Below, in pieces: positions 51,515 through 64,000 of a stretch of 64,000 nt of DNA. The notes beneath the pieces are model-generated. The model saw only the letters and a list, made by a program, of their open reading frames with translations, did not search any database and was not told the DNA's origin. How positions within the stretch are numbered: the first letter of the stretch is position 1; each line of letters starts with the position of its first letter. Made by a program: the position numbers and the translations under genes. Origin of the DNA: Elysia chlorotica (lineage: Eukaryota; Mollusca; Gastropoda; Plakobranchidae); the NCBI GenBank assembly GCA_003991915.1, contig RQTK01000114.1:652399-716398 (forward strand), given 5' to 3'.

Positions 51515-54360
51515 TATTGTGGAGTGGGAAAAGCTGGAGGATTCCAGATGAATTTGAACTGTGCTAAATTTCAAAATTATGTCTCTTCAGAATCCATATC
51601 TTTAGAAAGAGATACAATATACCTGGCTGTGAGAAACCCTTGAAGGAAATCATTGTAAACACTTGGCTTGTTTTCTCGTTTTTTGCCTTTGATTCCTATT
51701 TTTTATAATTTCTCATTACTTTGTTTGGACATTTTTCTGTCATAAAAAATATCTCTATAACCGAAAGATTATGCCCACGTAAATCTATGATACTTGTCTA
51801 ATGTATCGCATGTTTCGGTCCTTCCGCTAAAAAGCCTTTATCAATATCAGATAAATTTTGGGTTTAGCTCCATTATTCGTGGGTTTTGTGGTATGGACAA
51901 AGTTGGAGTATTACAGATACACTGTAAATGAGAAGTGTGCTTAAAGTAAACTTAAAATTAAGTTTTTTTCAGAGTATTTACTTTTACAAAGTAAGGAATT
52001 GCAAGGAAATTGTATTTTTCACACGCTGAGACCCTGTTCTTTGACTGGAAACATTAAATACAATCGTAATCAATTAGCATGACTACATCGAGAGTCATTC
52101 GGGATCGGGCACGAAAATGAGCATTATATTCTCAAAAAGAATAAGTACACAATATTATGTCTCGTTAGATCTAGATCTGCATCCACATAGGCCTAGGCCT
52201 AGTAGGTTATGTCCTTGCCAATTTAATGGTTAACTATGTCGGAAAAGTCTCCAAACAAATCGCAAAATACAGAATTTAAAACGTTCTAATTCGATAAAAA
52301 TTTCCATTTACGTTACATTCCATACATATATGAATTTTTTTTTACTTTTTACTGTTGAACACACCTAATTTTTTGTATAACTATCAAGGCGTGATAACTA
52401 TTCAATAGATTTTCGGCCAATAGTCGCGGTGAAAATAAGATGGATTTATAACTATGGTTGATAACATTGATTAATTAAAAATTGATTAGGCGTTGATGTT
52501 ATTAGTTTTATGACTCTAAAAATTCTCTGGCGCATTTGTAATTTTACTGTAAATTTGTAATTTTAGGGTGGAGCAGTTTGGGTTTGATCGCATGTCTAAG
52601 TTTGAGACGAATTCAATTGGATATATATATAGAGAGAGAGATTAGGTATATGTATTTTATATATAGAAGTTGTGGCATTAAGTGTTAGAATTGGGTGTCA
52701 CTTTTTTTTTCAAGAATTGAATTGTTGAATTGTGTTATTAATTAAACATTGTTTTGACCAATTTTTTAGTCTTTAAATTTTTTTTAGAGCTGGGGAAAGT
52801 GTAGACTACTTTAGTTTGACTTCTCGTATTAGTTGTATTTTCCACTTAATAAAATTAAATGGAAAATGGTATGATTTTGAAGTAATATAACAACACATGT
52901 GGGTGCATAGAAGTAGCGTCGTAAACTCTGACAACGGTATCCCGAAATCAATTTTTTTGCTGGTTGTCTTTTTAGGTGATAATAGATGGGAGATAATAAT
53001 TGATACATTTGTAAGTCCAAAATCATGTTATCCAAACATTCATAAGAACAGTTTTTTTGCGAGATATCATTGCATTTTACATTTGAAGGGTTCTTATGCT
53101 AGGTTGGATTTTGAAATATTGAAAATAAACTGGTTTAATAAATAGTGAAGATTTTTTTAAATTCCTAAAGTGTTAGTTTATTTGTATGTGTCATTGTCGA
53201 TTCCGTAATTTTGCTTAGTTTTTGTTAACCCAGTGTACATTCAGGAATACTCAGTTTCATAATTGCAAAATTTTAGTGAAGTTGTTGCGGCATACCGGTA
53301 CCGTCTTTTATATACGTTTCCCTCCTCTTTTTTCAACATCATATTGTCGGCAGTAGTACGCTTATTTTTTGTGTGAACCAAATCAGAATAAGAGAGAAAC
53401 AGGCAAAGACTGGTTGAAATCGGAAGCTAGATTTCTAGCTCTTGTACTTAGACTATGAACAGTGCCAAAGTCTGCCCGAACGCCCCTTATCGTTAGCTAT
53501 TGTCTTTTGTTTCGAATTTCTCCCATCGTCTTTTTTTCAGTTTGATGACTTTCCTATTCACTTTTGTTGCTGCCACTATGAATACCGGTACTTAATGTTG
53601 TCTTATAGTCGCGCCATTAAAAAAAAATGCTTTTATATTCATTTTATTTTGCTTTCATTGTATTATGGATGTCCATAGTGCATTATGACGGTGAACGTGT
53701 AGGCCGCCTATCCGAATCAATGATAATTCCTTTATCAGAATAATAAGTTAGGGTGAAAATTAGAATAGGCCTACCGGGTACGATTAAAGTTGAGACGCCA
53801 AATGCAGACGCGGAACCGAGATGGGGGTCAGGTATTTTCAAGTAGCGTGTCTGGGGGATACAGGTCAAGTATAGCTCGATTCCATTGCGCCGTCGGCATG
53901 TACATCAGTTATTATTACAGTAATAATGTGTGTTATTGTTAAGATATTCGTGTTCTTATTAACGTCTTTTTATGCTTTCTTATTCTAACATGTTTGCCTT
54001 TCTATGCAATTTTTCTTATTCTAACATGTTTGCCTTATATTTAGATCCCAATTAAAATGAGAGAGGAGAGCATAGCAGAGCTCAACAAAAGTTATGCATA
54101 AGCTAGTTATAGGCCTATAAGTAGAGGGGTCTGCCGCGAAATAAAATACGTACAGAATAAGCAAACGTTATCATCATAATAGAATGGGCGTAGACGAATA
54201 GACCAAAGCTTAGCCTATTTGTCACCTTGTCTTGATTTGTAATTGTGCCAGATTTTCTTCTTTAGTTCGTTTTCCGGTTTCACTTTATAAATCGAAATGT
54301 GAACATCCGAGGCTATTCCGAGCCCTAAACATAAACTAGATAAAATCTACAATGTATAAA
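51515..54360. other. AT-rich non-coding DNA
   Basis: It contains a diverged repeat of the preceding Helitron end near 51870-52050. A 22-bp segment, TCTTATTCTAACATGTTTGC-CT, occurs at about 53977 and again at about 54014. No supported exon. Confidence 0.45.
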
Positions 54361-54770
54361 TGTAGATCTAGATCTAGATCTAGATCTAGTCTTGTGTCTC
54401 TTCCAATTATTATTCTAGATCTAGATGTAGAATTTATATATGTAGATTTTTAGCTGCGGTAACAAAGAACTGATCGAGAATCTCGAATCTACCTTATTTT
54501 ATTGATTTTCAAGGAAGATGCATCTATAATATCCAAACTAGATCTAGATCTAGTAACATAGATCTAGTCTTATTGGTAAGTTTTAAATCTACAGTGCAGG
54601 GTGGTTACAATAATTCTATATCTAGATGATCTAGATCTAGATTCTAGATTTTAAATACTAGAATCGAAATCTTGATCTAGATCCAGGCCTAAAGTCTAGT
54701 TTAGTGTTTCATAGATAATCGATTTCTAGCATCTAAATCTAAATCTAGATCTAGGTATCTAGTCTTTAAA
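54361..54770. repeat. Field of CTAGAT/ATCTAG palindromic repeats
   Basis: TAGATC units occur as a short perfect array at 54362-54389 and as many scattered copies up to about 54760. The unit is self-complementary, so both strands carry the same motif. Smaller clusters occur at about 23430, 28795, 47930 and 52165. Confidence 0.9.
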
Positions 54771-57700
54771 ACAGTTCTGAAAACCTGATGTTTAGAAGCA
54801 AGCACATATATAACAGAATCAAGATCTACTTTATGTATGACATAATTGGGTAACCCGCAAAAACTAATCTATATTTTAAGTTTTATTACAAAATTAATCG
54901 TTTTCTGATATATTTTAAAAACTTCTCTGAATATACACCATATTGAAAACGATTATGAACAATGATTAGTATATAGCCTAACTATCCGCGTAACACAGCT
55001 ATTTATAAACATTTCTTTTTAATCGCAATATAACAAGATGAGGTTTTACAACTTAATACTATAACCTTTTCATCATTAAAAAAAATTGTTTCAATTCACT
55101 CTTGTTATTCAAATATTGATCTTTTGCCTGGGACACAATTGAATACTATCAGTGTGAAGGCAAAGAAATGCTTTTAAAGTTAAAAGGCAATAATTAAATT
55201 AGAGTAATGGTTTAAAACTGTCTTGAGATTTAACTGCCATGGTGCTGGATTTTGCTTTTTTTTTTTTTTTTTCTAAAAGAGAAACTATAGTCATAGCTCT
55301 TATCTTTATTTAAATGGTGTTTTGGTTTAAAAATCATATCATTCCAATGGATAGGGAAGGAAAGAGAGAAAGTTACAATGTAGTCCTCACAGATATCATT
55401 AACCTAGTTGTGCGTGCTTGTTCACTCCACTGCTCTTTTGTCTGGATGCATATATTGGGTTGTGGTGTGTATGTGTGCCCGCCCATCTGTGTGCCTGACC
55501 TGAGCCTGCTCTCAAGCTGCACATTATTGGTGCAGACAGAACCCTGCCAGTTACACAACCTGCCTGCAGCACTGCATGCACAGCGCACACAGGCCTAGAT
55601 TACATCCCAACTGCAATGGCAGGCCAGGAGGTGGGGACTCTCTCATTGGTTGAGGGGAGGGGGGTAAAGTAGGACAACATGCATTTTCCCCTGTCTGGCT
55701 TGGCTTATTCTACACAGGCTGTTTCTTTCTTTCCTTCTACGTTTCAAATAGACCCAATTATGAAGGCTCTTTTTAAAATGATAAAGAACCAGGGACATGC
55801 TGCTTGCTTTTTATCTCTGCATGTTTAAATTTTAATAATGTGTAGTTAGTTTTCACCCTATTTTTCCGTTTCATTCAATTTTTTTTCTCTTATTGGGGAA
55901 AAAAAATAACGTAATAAGAAAAGATTTTTTTTAGATGACAAATATCTATTGCCTAATAGGGATTTCATGTGTCAACTTAAAAAAAAAAAAAGTAACCTCA
56001 TGGTTTAAATTTGCGCACAGGCTCCAATGTCAAACTGTCTGGAACTACTGTTATTACTTCCCCTGACTGTGTGACCCAGCAGCCTTTATTGAAAGTTTAT
56101 ACACTTTGCTTGTCAGCTCTGGAAGGGGTAACAGTGCTTTGTGATTCTTTCTTGTTTTACCTGAATTCAAGGCGGTGATAGCAATATGGCTGTGATTTCC
56201 TCTTTATAATACTAGTCCCAAGTGATTTTTTCCTCTGTTCATTATTGAAATATACTGAGATTGTCTCTTACAGATATAATTGAATAGTTCTCGATTTCCC
56301 TATGGGTTGTTTTGTTTTGTTTTTTCAAGAAAATATATTTTTATCCCATTTAGGTACATTTGATTAATGATGTATCCTGTGTTTCATTACTGGTCTGTTG
56401 CGGAAGTAAAGTTTGCGCAGTCTCCACTGCATTTAACAGACGTGTGCACAATTCCTTCAGAAGCCATGTGGATGTGGCTAAAACAGAGTGCGCCATCTTG
56501 TTTATAGATCAGAAATACACGGTGCTGCTGTGCTAGTCTTTGGTCCCATTAAGAGATAGATAATTATGATTGTAATCACCAGATATGGCAGATCATGGGA
56601 GTAAAGTGCTCTTTCAGATCAGGATATAAGATCTCAAGAGGAGGCTGTTTTCCTAGCTCGATGGACTTGGATTTCTTTACCGATGGCTTGCTGTAAGATT
56701 CTCTTTGTATGTGTTGCTTGCCTGTGTACCCTACTGCTGTAAGGTCAGCTTGTCTTTCACACATGTCTGGGTCAGGTCATTCTAACAAGGCTCACAAATT
56801 TGGAGGGAATCAACCAAATTTAAAACTATTCTTGCATTTTATTACTTTTAAAGTAGATGTCTGCCCCAAGTATATCTAGACTCAGTGCAGTTAAAGTATT
56901 TTGGTTTAAATCACTTTAATTTATTTAGATTTAAAACAAAATAATAACAAAATTATATTTAAAATTTTTAAGTGGGGATTTTTCTTGTTCAGAATGTAAT
57001 ATATAAATTCTCCAATTATTGCTCTGCCCAATTTGGTATTCACATTAGCAGTTTCATAATCTTAAAGCAGCTCATGGGTTTATAAGAGCCATTTCAATTT
57101 ATTTTTTATTAAATCTTAGCCGAAAATCTTGTAAATGTTTTATCTCGTGGACCTGAGATGACAGGTATTATCTATTGTTTAGGCTATACAACCAAATATT
57201 CTATTTTGTATATACTAATTATATGATAACTAGATCAAACTGCAAAGACTGCTCCTCAGATATTAATTAAGAAGGTAGCCTCTGAATTCAAGTATGACTG
57301 TAAAGGCTTTGTCTTAGGGCTTGCAGACATGTCAGACTCACGTTCTTTTAAGGATAATATTGAATAATGCTCTCTTATATCGTTAAAAACACTATGTAGG
57401 CTCTGGCTTTTGTTTTTAGTTTTAGGTGTGAATTTCATAACTTAGATACTGTTTCTTGACAAATTTAAAGCACACTATTACCTTTCAATTTTTAGTTGTT
57501 GTTGTTTTTTTTTTGTGTGTTTGTTTTAGTTGTTTTCGACCAGCCCAGGTAGACATTGATATCTTCAAACAATTTTGTTCTTGTTGATTAATTTCATATT
57601 GGCTCATGATTATTTTTGCAAAGTGCTTGTAAAAAAAACTATTATTTCGATTTTTTCCCATTGACTTATGTCTCTTAGAAATTACGAGAGAATTCATTAA

Positions 57701-60700
57701 AATTTATATTCTTAAAATGGCAGAAGATCATGGTTAAATGAAGAGTCCCCTCTACTGAGTAAATCCGTTATAGGTTTAGACAAATTAGATATACGTTTTA
57801 AAAAAAATTTTGTAATGACAGCTTTAAAAAAATTTCTTCAATTTTTGTCCTTTTTATTTCAATATAAGCTAAAGATGTATCAATAATTTTGTAATTTATG
57901 TCAAAACAATGTGGGTTTTTATCAAGGCCACGATTAGACATGTCTTCCTGTAAGAGGGGTTGGTGTTTAGTGTCATCAGCACCTTTGTAGGATTAAGCCA
58001 TACTATAAGCAATATGTACTGGGCACCTCTTTGAATTCTCAAACAATCAGACTGCAGACAAAACATGTGGGCTGTCTTTTTTACCGCCTCTTAACAGAAA
58101 ACAAACAGGAACAATGTGCAAAGATCCATTTACTGTTCATTAATGCAGAACGAGACATAAATATAATAAATGAATTATGTTAAATACAAATTATTTCTAA
58201 ACATAAAGAAAGACTTACGAAGTAAACGAGTAGTTGAAGTACATTATACCAGCTATCTGATGTATTTTTTTTATAGTCATTATCGCGAAAGCATGAAACT
58301 ACGGTAGATGTTTCATACATTCTTAGCATAACAATGCACAAAATGAAAAGGTACATACAATAGTCCAGTAAGTTGTCAAAGTGCTACGATTGGCACACTT
58401 TCTCTTGAAAATTATACATCTTCGCCTAACAAAAAAAACAAACAAACGAAAACAATTTTTTTACAAAACTAAAGCAAGAAGAGATTGTTTTAATATTTAC
58501 GGCCTGATAATCAATGAAGCATAAGACTAGTTGTGGCACAGATTCCAAACCGCTTTAGGTTTAATTCAACCAGAATAATTTTACAGTGTATAGTAAAAGG
58601 TGAGATTAATCTACTAGTTGTGTAAAAGGCCATCCTTTTTTTTTTCTTTTTGTTAAAATTACCAAGGTTAAATAATTATGTGCGAAGAACCAGTTGGAAA
58701 AGTCCTTAAAATATTTTATCTTGTGTTATTCTTCTTATGTGTTCAAATTTCAAACTATTCCAAGCCACGCGATTTTCAATGCAATCCCAACAAAGACTTA
58801 ACGTGTAATTACAATCTTTGATCCTAATGCCTTGCTTCCCAGCTTGTTGTTTTGCCTGTTGGTGGCTGCAGTGAGGATAAATCTTGGTCTTTGTGATCAG
58901 TATACTATTTAAAGAAGCAATAACTCTGCGATCACATACTAGTTTTTTTTTTTTATTTATTTAAGATTTGAGATATGATCATTCATACAACAACAAAATC
59001 TTAACAATTTATATAATGTAAGAATTATTTTGTTTTTTGTTGGGATGCGTTCCTTATTTTGTACATTGTCTTTGTCAACCAACGCTGTATTTAACACCCA
59101 CAGGAATGGGGTTATCAATGCTTACAATTGCTTTTTTTTTTAATTAAAAACAAAAACAAACCCCATTGGTCTAATTTTATATCAAGTATAAATAACGATC
59201 GGAGTCACTGTATATGAGCATCTCTCGGAGCATCTTCCAGTAATGAAGAACGCCGGCCTCTTTCATCCAATGTATCCGAACTAATGTGCAGTTTCACCTT
59301 TCTGTCTGAGGCTTGGTCTTCTTTTTCCTTTTGGAATAGTCTAGGTTGCTAAATGGTGGTTATTTCTAATAATTTTGTATGAATGATAGAAAGGAAAATA
59401 AAAGCAAGTGAATGGTGGTTTTCCAAAAGTCGGTAACTCAGTTTTTGAATAAGATTAATGCATAAACGAATACATGTTGTACCATGAATTATCAGAGGCA
59501 AGTAATTCTTTGATTCAAAGATGAACGAATTATGGTGGTTTTCCACAACTTGATGTCTTTAGTGGTGATGCTCCTTGAAGACATTATTTTATTTCAGCCA
59601 TATACCAAAGTACAATTTAGCCATGTTGCAAAACTAATATAAAATGCAGCAAAACTCAACAGAAACTAGATGACTGAAATATAACATATCCATCCTTTCT
59701 GAATCTACCGATGTGAAGGTTAGAGTTTCCTCTTTAAAATTAAACCCTATTACTTGAGGTTTACAGGGTGTATGTCTAAAATGACGGCACATTATTTTAA
59801 GACTCAACTAACTCTAACTGTGTCGTACCTCCGTGGATAAGACCAAAACAAAAGAAAACATTATTTTGATCCATGGATTAGATTCATCTATTCTACTTGG
59901 TACACCGAAACTAGGTAAAGTGAGCGAGTTACTTAGTTTAGGAAAACCACTTACTTTTTTCTTGTGCTATAAAATTTAAATTTAAGTCTAAGATATATTT
60001 TATTTGTCCACATAAATAGATTTAAGCATCATTTTGCTGTAAAATTCGGCTTTTTAGACTCTAACGTCCAAGACAACGAATGTCACGTTTTTCTCAATTT
60101 GTAGCGAATGAAAAAAACATTCAGTTACCAAGTTTTGGAAAACTACTTTTCAAATAAAAGCGATAGATCTAGAACTTTTTTTTTTTTGCCATCTTCGGAG
60201 TTGTTTGGAGTTTCGAAATGACACACGCAGTTCCAAAGAGGGTCGACATGAACTTTTGTTGTATTAGCTCAAAAATGTCAACCCAAAAACCCTCAGAATG
60301 TGTGATAGTTATGAGATGGACTTTGTTCGATGCAGAACACTGTAAAAACGAACCAGGATTGACACTAACACTATCACGTTTTGCCAGTACCTGTTTTGAG
60401 CGCATATTTATTAACAACTAGATCTTGATCTAATTGGGGTGAGGGTTTTTTGTTTTTAATTTAAAAAATAATGCTCCGTGTTATTATTTAGGAAGGGTGA
60501 AGGAAATACATTGATGTGTTTTAATCATCGATTAAATCAGCGAACCAAGAACTCTATAAAGATTGCTCTTAAGTTGTTACATGATTATAGTAATTATGGT
60601 GCAATTATGTGGAGGCCTAGTACTTTAACTTTTTTATTATAATAATATTATAATTATTATAATAATTGCGATTTGAATAAACTAATATAGAGTACATAAG

Positions 60701-60939
60701 ATGACACTGTTGGTCTTTCAGTAGGGCTTAGTATGGAGCAATATAGATCATTTACCACGGATTGGTCAATGTATTGGACAAAGTTTCCACTTGAGTTAGT
60801 AGAAAAATAGTACGGATACATAGAAAGGTGGGACATAACGGGGGCTTAACTCAGAACGCCTAAGGAAGAGGGACTGTTACTGAGAATAATGTCATTGAAA
60901 AACGTCAATTTTGATTGAAATGTATTCATTTAGGTGCTT
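54771..60939. other. AT-rich non-coding DNA
   Basis: No supported gene. Two minus-strand open frames with mixed residue use (56576-56764 and 57256-57438) are unrecognised. Near 59350-59540 ATGGTGGTT(A/T)TT(C/T) recurs three times. A GTATAAATA motif at about 59184 is TATA-like, but nothing else marks a promoter. Confidence 0.45.
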
Positions 60940-61290
60940 TGCGTGATCGCGCCAGGTACAATAGCTCTTAACTTTTCTTTGCCGCTTATGTGTGATTGTA
61001 CTGCTGATATTCTGTCCTCCCAACATTCTGTGATGTGTCTCTTTCATCCAACCACGCTTCTTTTTTTTCCTTCACCACACCGTTGTCACTAACTTTTCAA
61101 TGCCGTTTTTTCTCATAATGCGTCCAAAGAATCTGGCACGTCTGAGTCTTACAATTAAGAATATTGCCACCCAGAGGTCTATCTCTTAAAATTGTTAGAT
61201 TTTCTTTCTGACCAAGCAATTTTTATCATTCTTCTGGAAACTACATCTTAGTTGGAGCGATTATCAGCATCAAATGCCTATGTCTCACAA
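60940..61290 (-). mobile_element. LINE (non-LTR retrotransposon) 3'-end remnant
   Basis: The minus strand from about 61245 downwards reads, with frameshifts, RRMIKIAWSERKSN, then LRRARFFGRIMRKNGIEKLV, then RGWMKETHHRMLGG and a basic tail ending WRDHAKH. This order matches the region after the reverse transcriptase in RTE/Jockey-type LINEs (RRMLKISW..TN, LRFFGHVMRR..LE, RGR..TW). Stops and frame changes show it is dead. Confidence 0.55.
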
Positions 61291-63060
61291 AGGTGCAGGA
61301 ACATAAACTTTATTAATTAACGCTTTGCATATGAGCATATTTGAAAAGCATTACAAATAATTCCAATCTTTCATACGATTGGAGATCAAATATTAGGTTT
61401 AAGTAAAAGTATTTTAAGGATACGTTTAAAACATAAGGTAAATCGTTGAATAAACAAAAGCTAATTGTTTTTGCTACGTCTATTTTCGAAACAAGATCCA
61501 CTAAGGCTCCGCAATATATATCCTAAGTTTACTCTTAGTGATGAAGTAAATTCCTAAGTTGAGATAAATTAAACCATAGTGTTGAAATAAATAAAGAAGG
61601 AGAATGTTTGAAAGGGAGGGGAAAACATACAGTGACTCAAGACTGTAGGTAATCTAAAAAAATCGATTTTATCATTGATCGTCTACTTAAAGAGTCTGCC
61701 CATCTAAATGTAATCTAGCCTTCTGTTGTTAGTTGGGATTTTTATGTATGGGGTTATCTTTTACGTTTTTTTTTTTCTCTAAACATGATTGAATTTTACA
61801 GAAGGCGTCAACTGAAATGGGCTATGTGAGGATATTATAAGGAACTTTTCTTTGTCAGGGTTTATTAGTTGTTAGATTTTCTGTTTAGGTTGGTTCTTTT
61901 ATGCAGTTTTACACCACCCCCGTCCTTGAAACTGAAATCGTTAAGATATCAAGGTATGGAGCAATTGTGATTATCTGTTTTGTTAAGGAAAAGTGATATT
62001 CTCTGCCGATTATGTTACGGTATATTGCTTGTGTCTATGATTATGCTACAGTATAGTGCTGTTGTCTATAATTATGTTTCCATGATTTTGAGTGCGCTTC
62101 TGTGGTTTCTGCGTCCGTGTTGGACTTACAGCTCACCAAAACTTTATTCTTTCTATGATTAGGTCTAAGAAATTTACTCAATAATTTAAACGTTCGGGTG
62201 TCTGCAATTTTGTTCCATTTGAATACAGGAATACAAGTCGATTTATTGATCCCACGAGGGGATCAATAAATCTATGCATTTTACATTTTTCATTTTTCAT
62301 TTGAGCTTCGTCATGGATATATATATATATATAATCTCTATCTATCTCTCTATTTCTCAATATTTATCGCGCTCTAACTCCCACACTCTTTATTCTAACG
62401 CCCTTCGTACTACTATATTCTATATTTGTCTTGAAGAAATATATTAAGACGGGATTCTACACCGTTCACACCTATTTCAAGAATTGTCCGTGTTTCTGTT
62501 CACTTGAAATGGTTGCCTTTTTGTTTCATTGTATGTGATGTTGCTACTGATATTTGCAGCTCATTGATATTTTCAGGTAATCTTAAAACATTTTTAATCC
62601 TGGCAAGCTTGTAATCATGAAGTGGATTGGTTCGATCATTATGAATTCCACACAACTTTCAAGTTACTAGTGGCTATAATATATGAAATGTGGTAGCTAT
62701 ATAATTGAAGGGGACTATGTGTTATGGTATGGGGAGTACAAGGAGTACCGGGACACAGAAGTCTCCGCAAAGATATTCATGCTATGTGTGTCGCCCTCGA
62801 TCCTGGTTTTATTTTATTTTATTTTTTATTTTATTATGTCGTTCACATAAATTTCATTTGCTTAAAACATTTAGACATCTACGTGCCGCTTATGGATTTT
62901 CGTCATTGTATCTGTTGTCTATGGCCGTGTCCAATGCAGCCCATCAGCTTTCATTCTGGTTAGTCTTCATTAAAAAAATATTCTCCTCGGCACTAGTTGG
63001 CCATACTTTGGAGGTCGTACAACTTTAAAGTGAAAATACTGTAACTACAGCATTGGAAGA
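61291..63060. other. AT-rich non-coding DNA with one strong hairpin
   Basis: The hairpin at 62240-62272 is the only structured element. A short TA run lies near 62318-62332. The open frame at 62705-63028 is low-complexity in its centre and unrecognised. Confidence 0.45.
62240..62272. repeat. Perfect 14-bp hairpin
   Basis: Arms GATTTATTGATCCC (62240-62253) and GGGATCAATAAATC (62259-62272) are perfectly complementary with a 5-nt loop ACGAG. Confidence 0.9.
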
Positions 63061-63067
63061 CTTTAAG

Positions 63068-63112
63068 TAGCGGAGAGAGAGAGGGGGGGGGAGAGAGAGA
63101 GAGAGAGAGAGG
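63068..63112. repeat. (GA)n with a short G run
   Basis: About 45 bp of purine, GA with one GGGGGGGGG interruption. Confidence 0.93.
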
Positions 63113-63461
63113 ATACCAGACACTATGTCTATGCAAGCCTTTCCTTCGTTAGAGAATGGAAAGAAGGCATGATAAAGTGAGAAAAAAGGTGAGAAAGGGG
63201 GAAATAAATTTACCGTCTAGACACGTCCGAAAAGACTTGGTAATGTCAATAATACTGTGGCTGATTTCTTGGGGCTTTTTATTTTTAAGAATAAGATCAT
63301 CACTTTTTTTGTCTGGTCTCTCTGATATTATTATCATGGATTGAACTCGGGAGATGGAAAATATAACAGGAATGGCGACAAATTTTATGAGGGGAATTTT
63401 GGAAATAGGAAATTTAGAGCTTTTTTTCTTGTTCTTCGAAACACGTGTGTTTTTTGGGTTT

Positions 63462-63462
<1 letters not shown>

Positions 63463-63500
<38 letters not shown>

Positions 63501-63510
63501 GGGGGGGGGG
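63463..63510. repeat. T37-G11 homopolymer junction
   Basis: Thirty-seven T (63463-63499) directly abut eleven G (63500-63510), like the junction at 39880-39922. Confidence 0.9.
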
Positions 63511-63941
63511 TGTTTTTGCTGGGTTGTTTTTCTTAAAAACATCCAAGGAAGATCAATGGCTCGAAAGAGCTTTGAATAAGATTTTTGGGACTATCCTGTT
63601 GTTTTTATGGGGTTTTTTTGTTTTGTTGTTTGTTTGTTTGTTTTTTTGCTTTTTTTTAAGTAGCAATATAGTTGTTAATTAGTCATCTTGAATAATTTTC
63701 AACTATGAAAGGTATTAAAAATTGATTCTCAAAAGTTAATTACTCAATAATAGTAAGGTGTTATTTGTTTGCATTATATATTTTTAATTTGTTAAATATT
63801 TTATTTGATATCTGTAAATGTGTTTACTTGAAATTAATTGTTAGTGATCATTGTTGATCCGTCGAAGACCTGTACATGAAATTTGGGAAAAGGAACTTGT
63901 TGTTATTAGTTGTGCCTTGCGGGAAGACAGATAGAACATGG

Positions 63942-63944
<3 letters not shown>

Positions 63945-64000
<56 letters not shown>
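63945..64000. repeat. (GA)n microsatellite at the window edge
   Basis: GA repeat runs to the last bases, so its true length is unknown. Confidence 0.96.

Overview
The window is from an animal nuclear genome. It is AT-rich and gene-poor, with large exon–intron spacing and consensus GT/AG splice sites. Long CT/GA, CTA/TAG and TTA/TCA microsatellites, tRNA-derived SINEs, decayed LINE and Helitron pieces and foldback elements fill the gaps. A lophotrochozoan, most likely a gastropod mollusc, fits this repeat style best, but that is an inference from composition. No marker gene in the window proves it. Nothing looks bacterial or viral.

The only well-supported coding sequence is on the + strand and is built of intrinsically disordered protein segments. 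Exon 3673-3945 (91 codons) joins in phase 0 to a very large exon at 5699-8217 (839 codons plus 2 nt), which ends at a strong donor. About 13 kb further on, 21112-21752 is a first coding exon with its own ATG. It is His/Gln-rich and also ends in phase 2 at a GTGAGT donor. A shorter candidate at 48736-48920 again ends in phase 2, at a GTAAGT donor. The shared phase suggests, but does not prove, alternative amino-termini of one regulatory protein whose folded domain lies to the right of the window. The sequence shows a CtBP-like motif, a SUMO-type motif, Arg-Gly-Ser-Leu repeats, and Gln, Asn and Ser runs, all typical of transcriptional or post-transcriptional regulators. I do not recognise the gene.

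The most unusual structure is at 3939-5037: about 31 tandem copies of a 32-44 bp unit that begins with the last coding bases and the 5' splice site of exon 3673-3945. The exon-intron junction itself has been amplified into the intron, leaving roughly thirty near-perfect copies of a splice donor.

The rest of the window is intron or intergenic DNA. Four minus-strand Helitron 3' ends (CTAG plus an upstream hairpin) lie at 22928, 40019, 45877 and 51486, and the one at 45877 is linked to a decayed Pif1-type helicase C-terminus. One tRNA-SINE family is seen in full at 15258-15530 and 40362-40563, with further partial copies. A LINE 3' end lies at about 60940-61290 (minus). There are foldback elements near 41532 and 49031, several tandem duplications, and a field of CTAGAT palindromes at 54361-54770. 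I see no rRNA, functional tRNA or CRISPR array.
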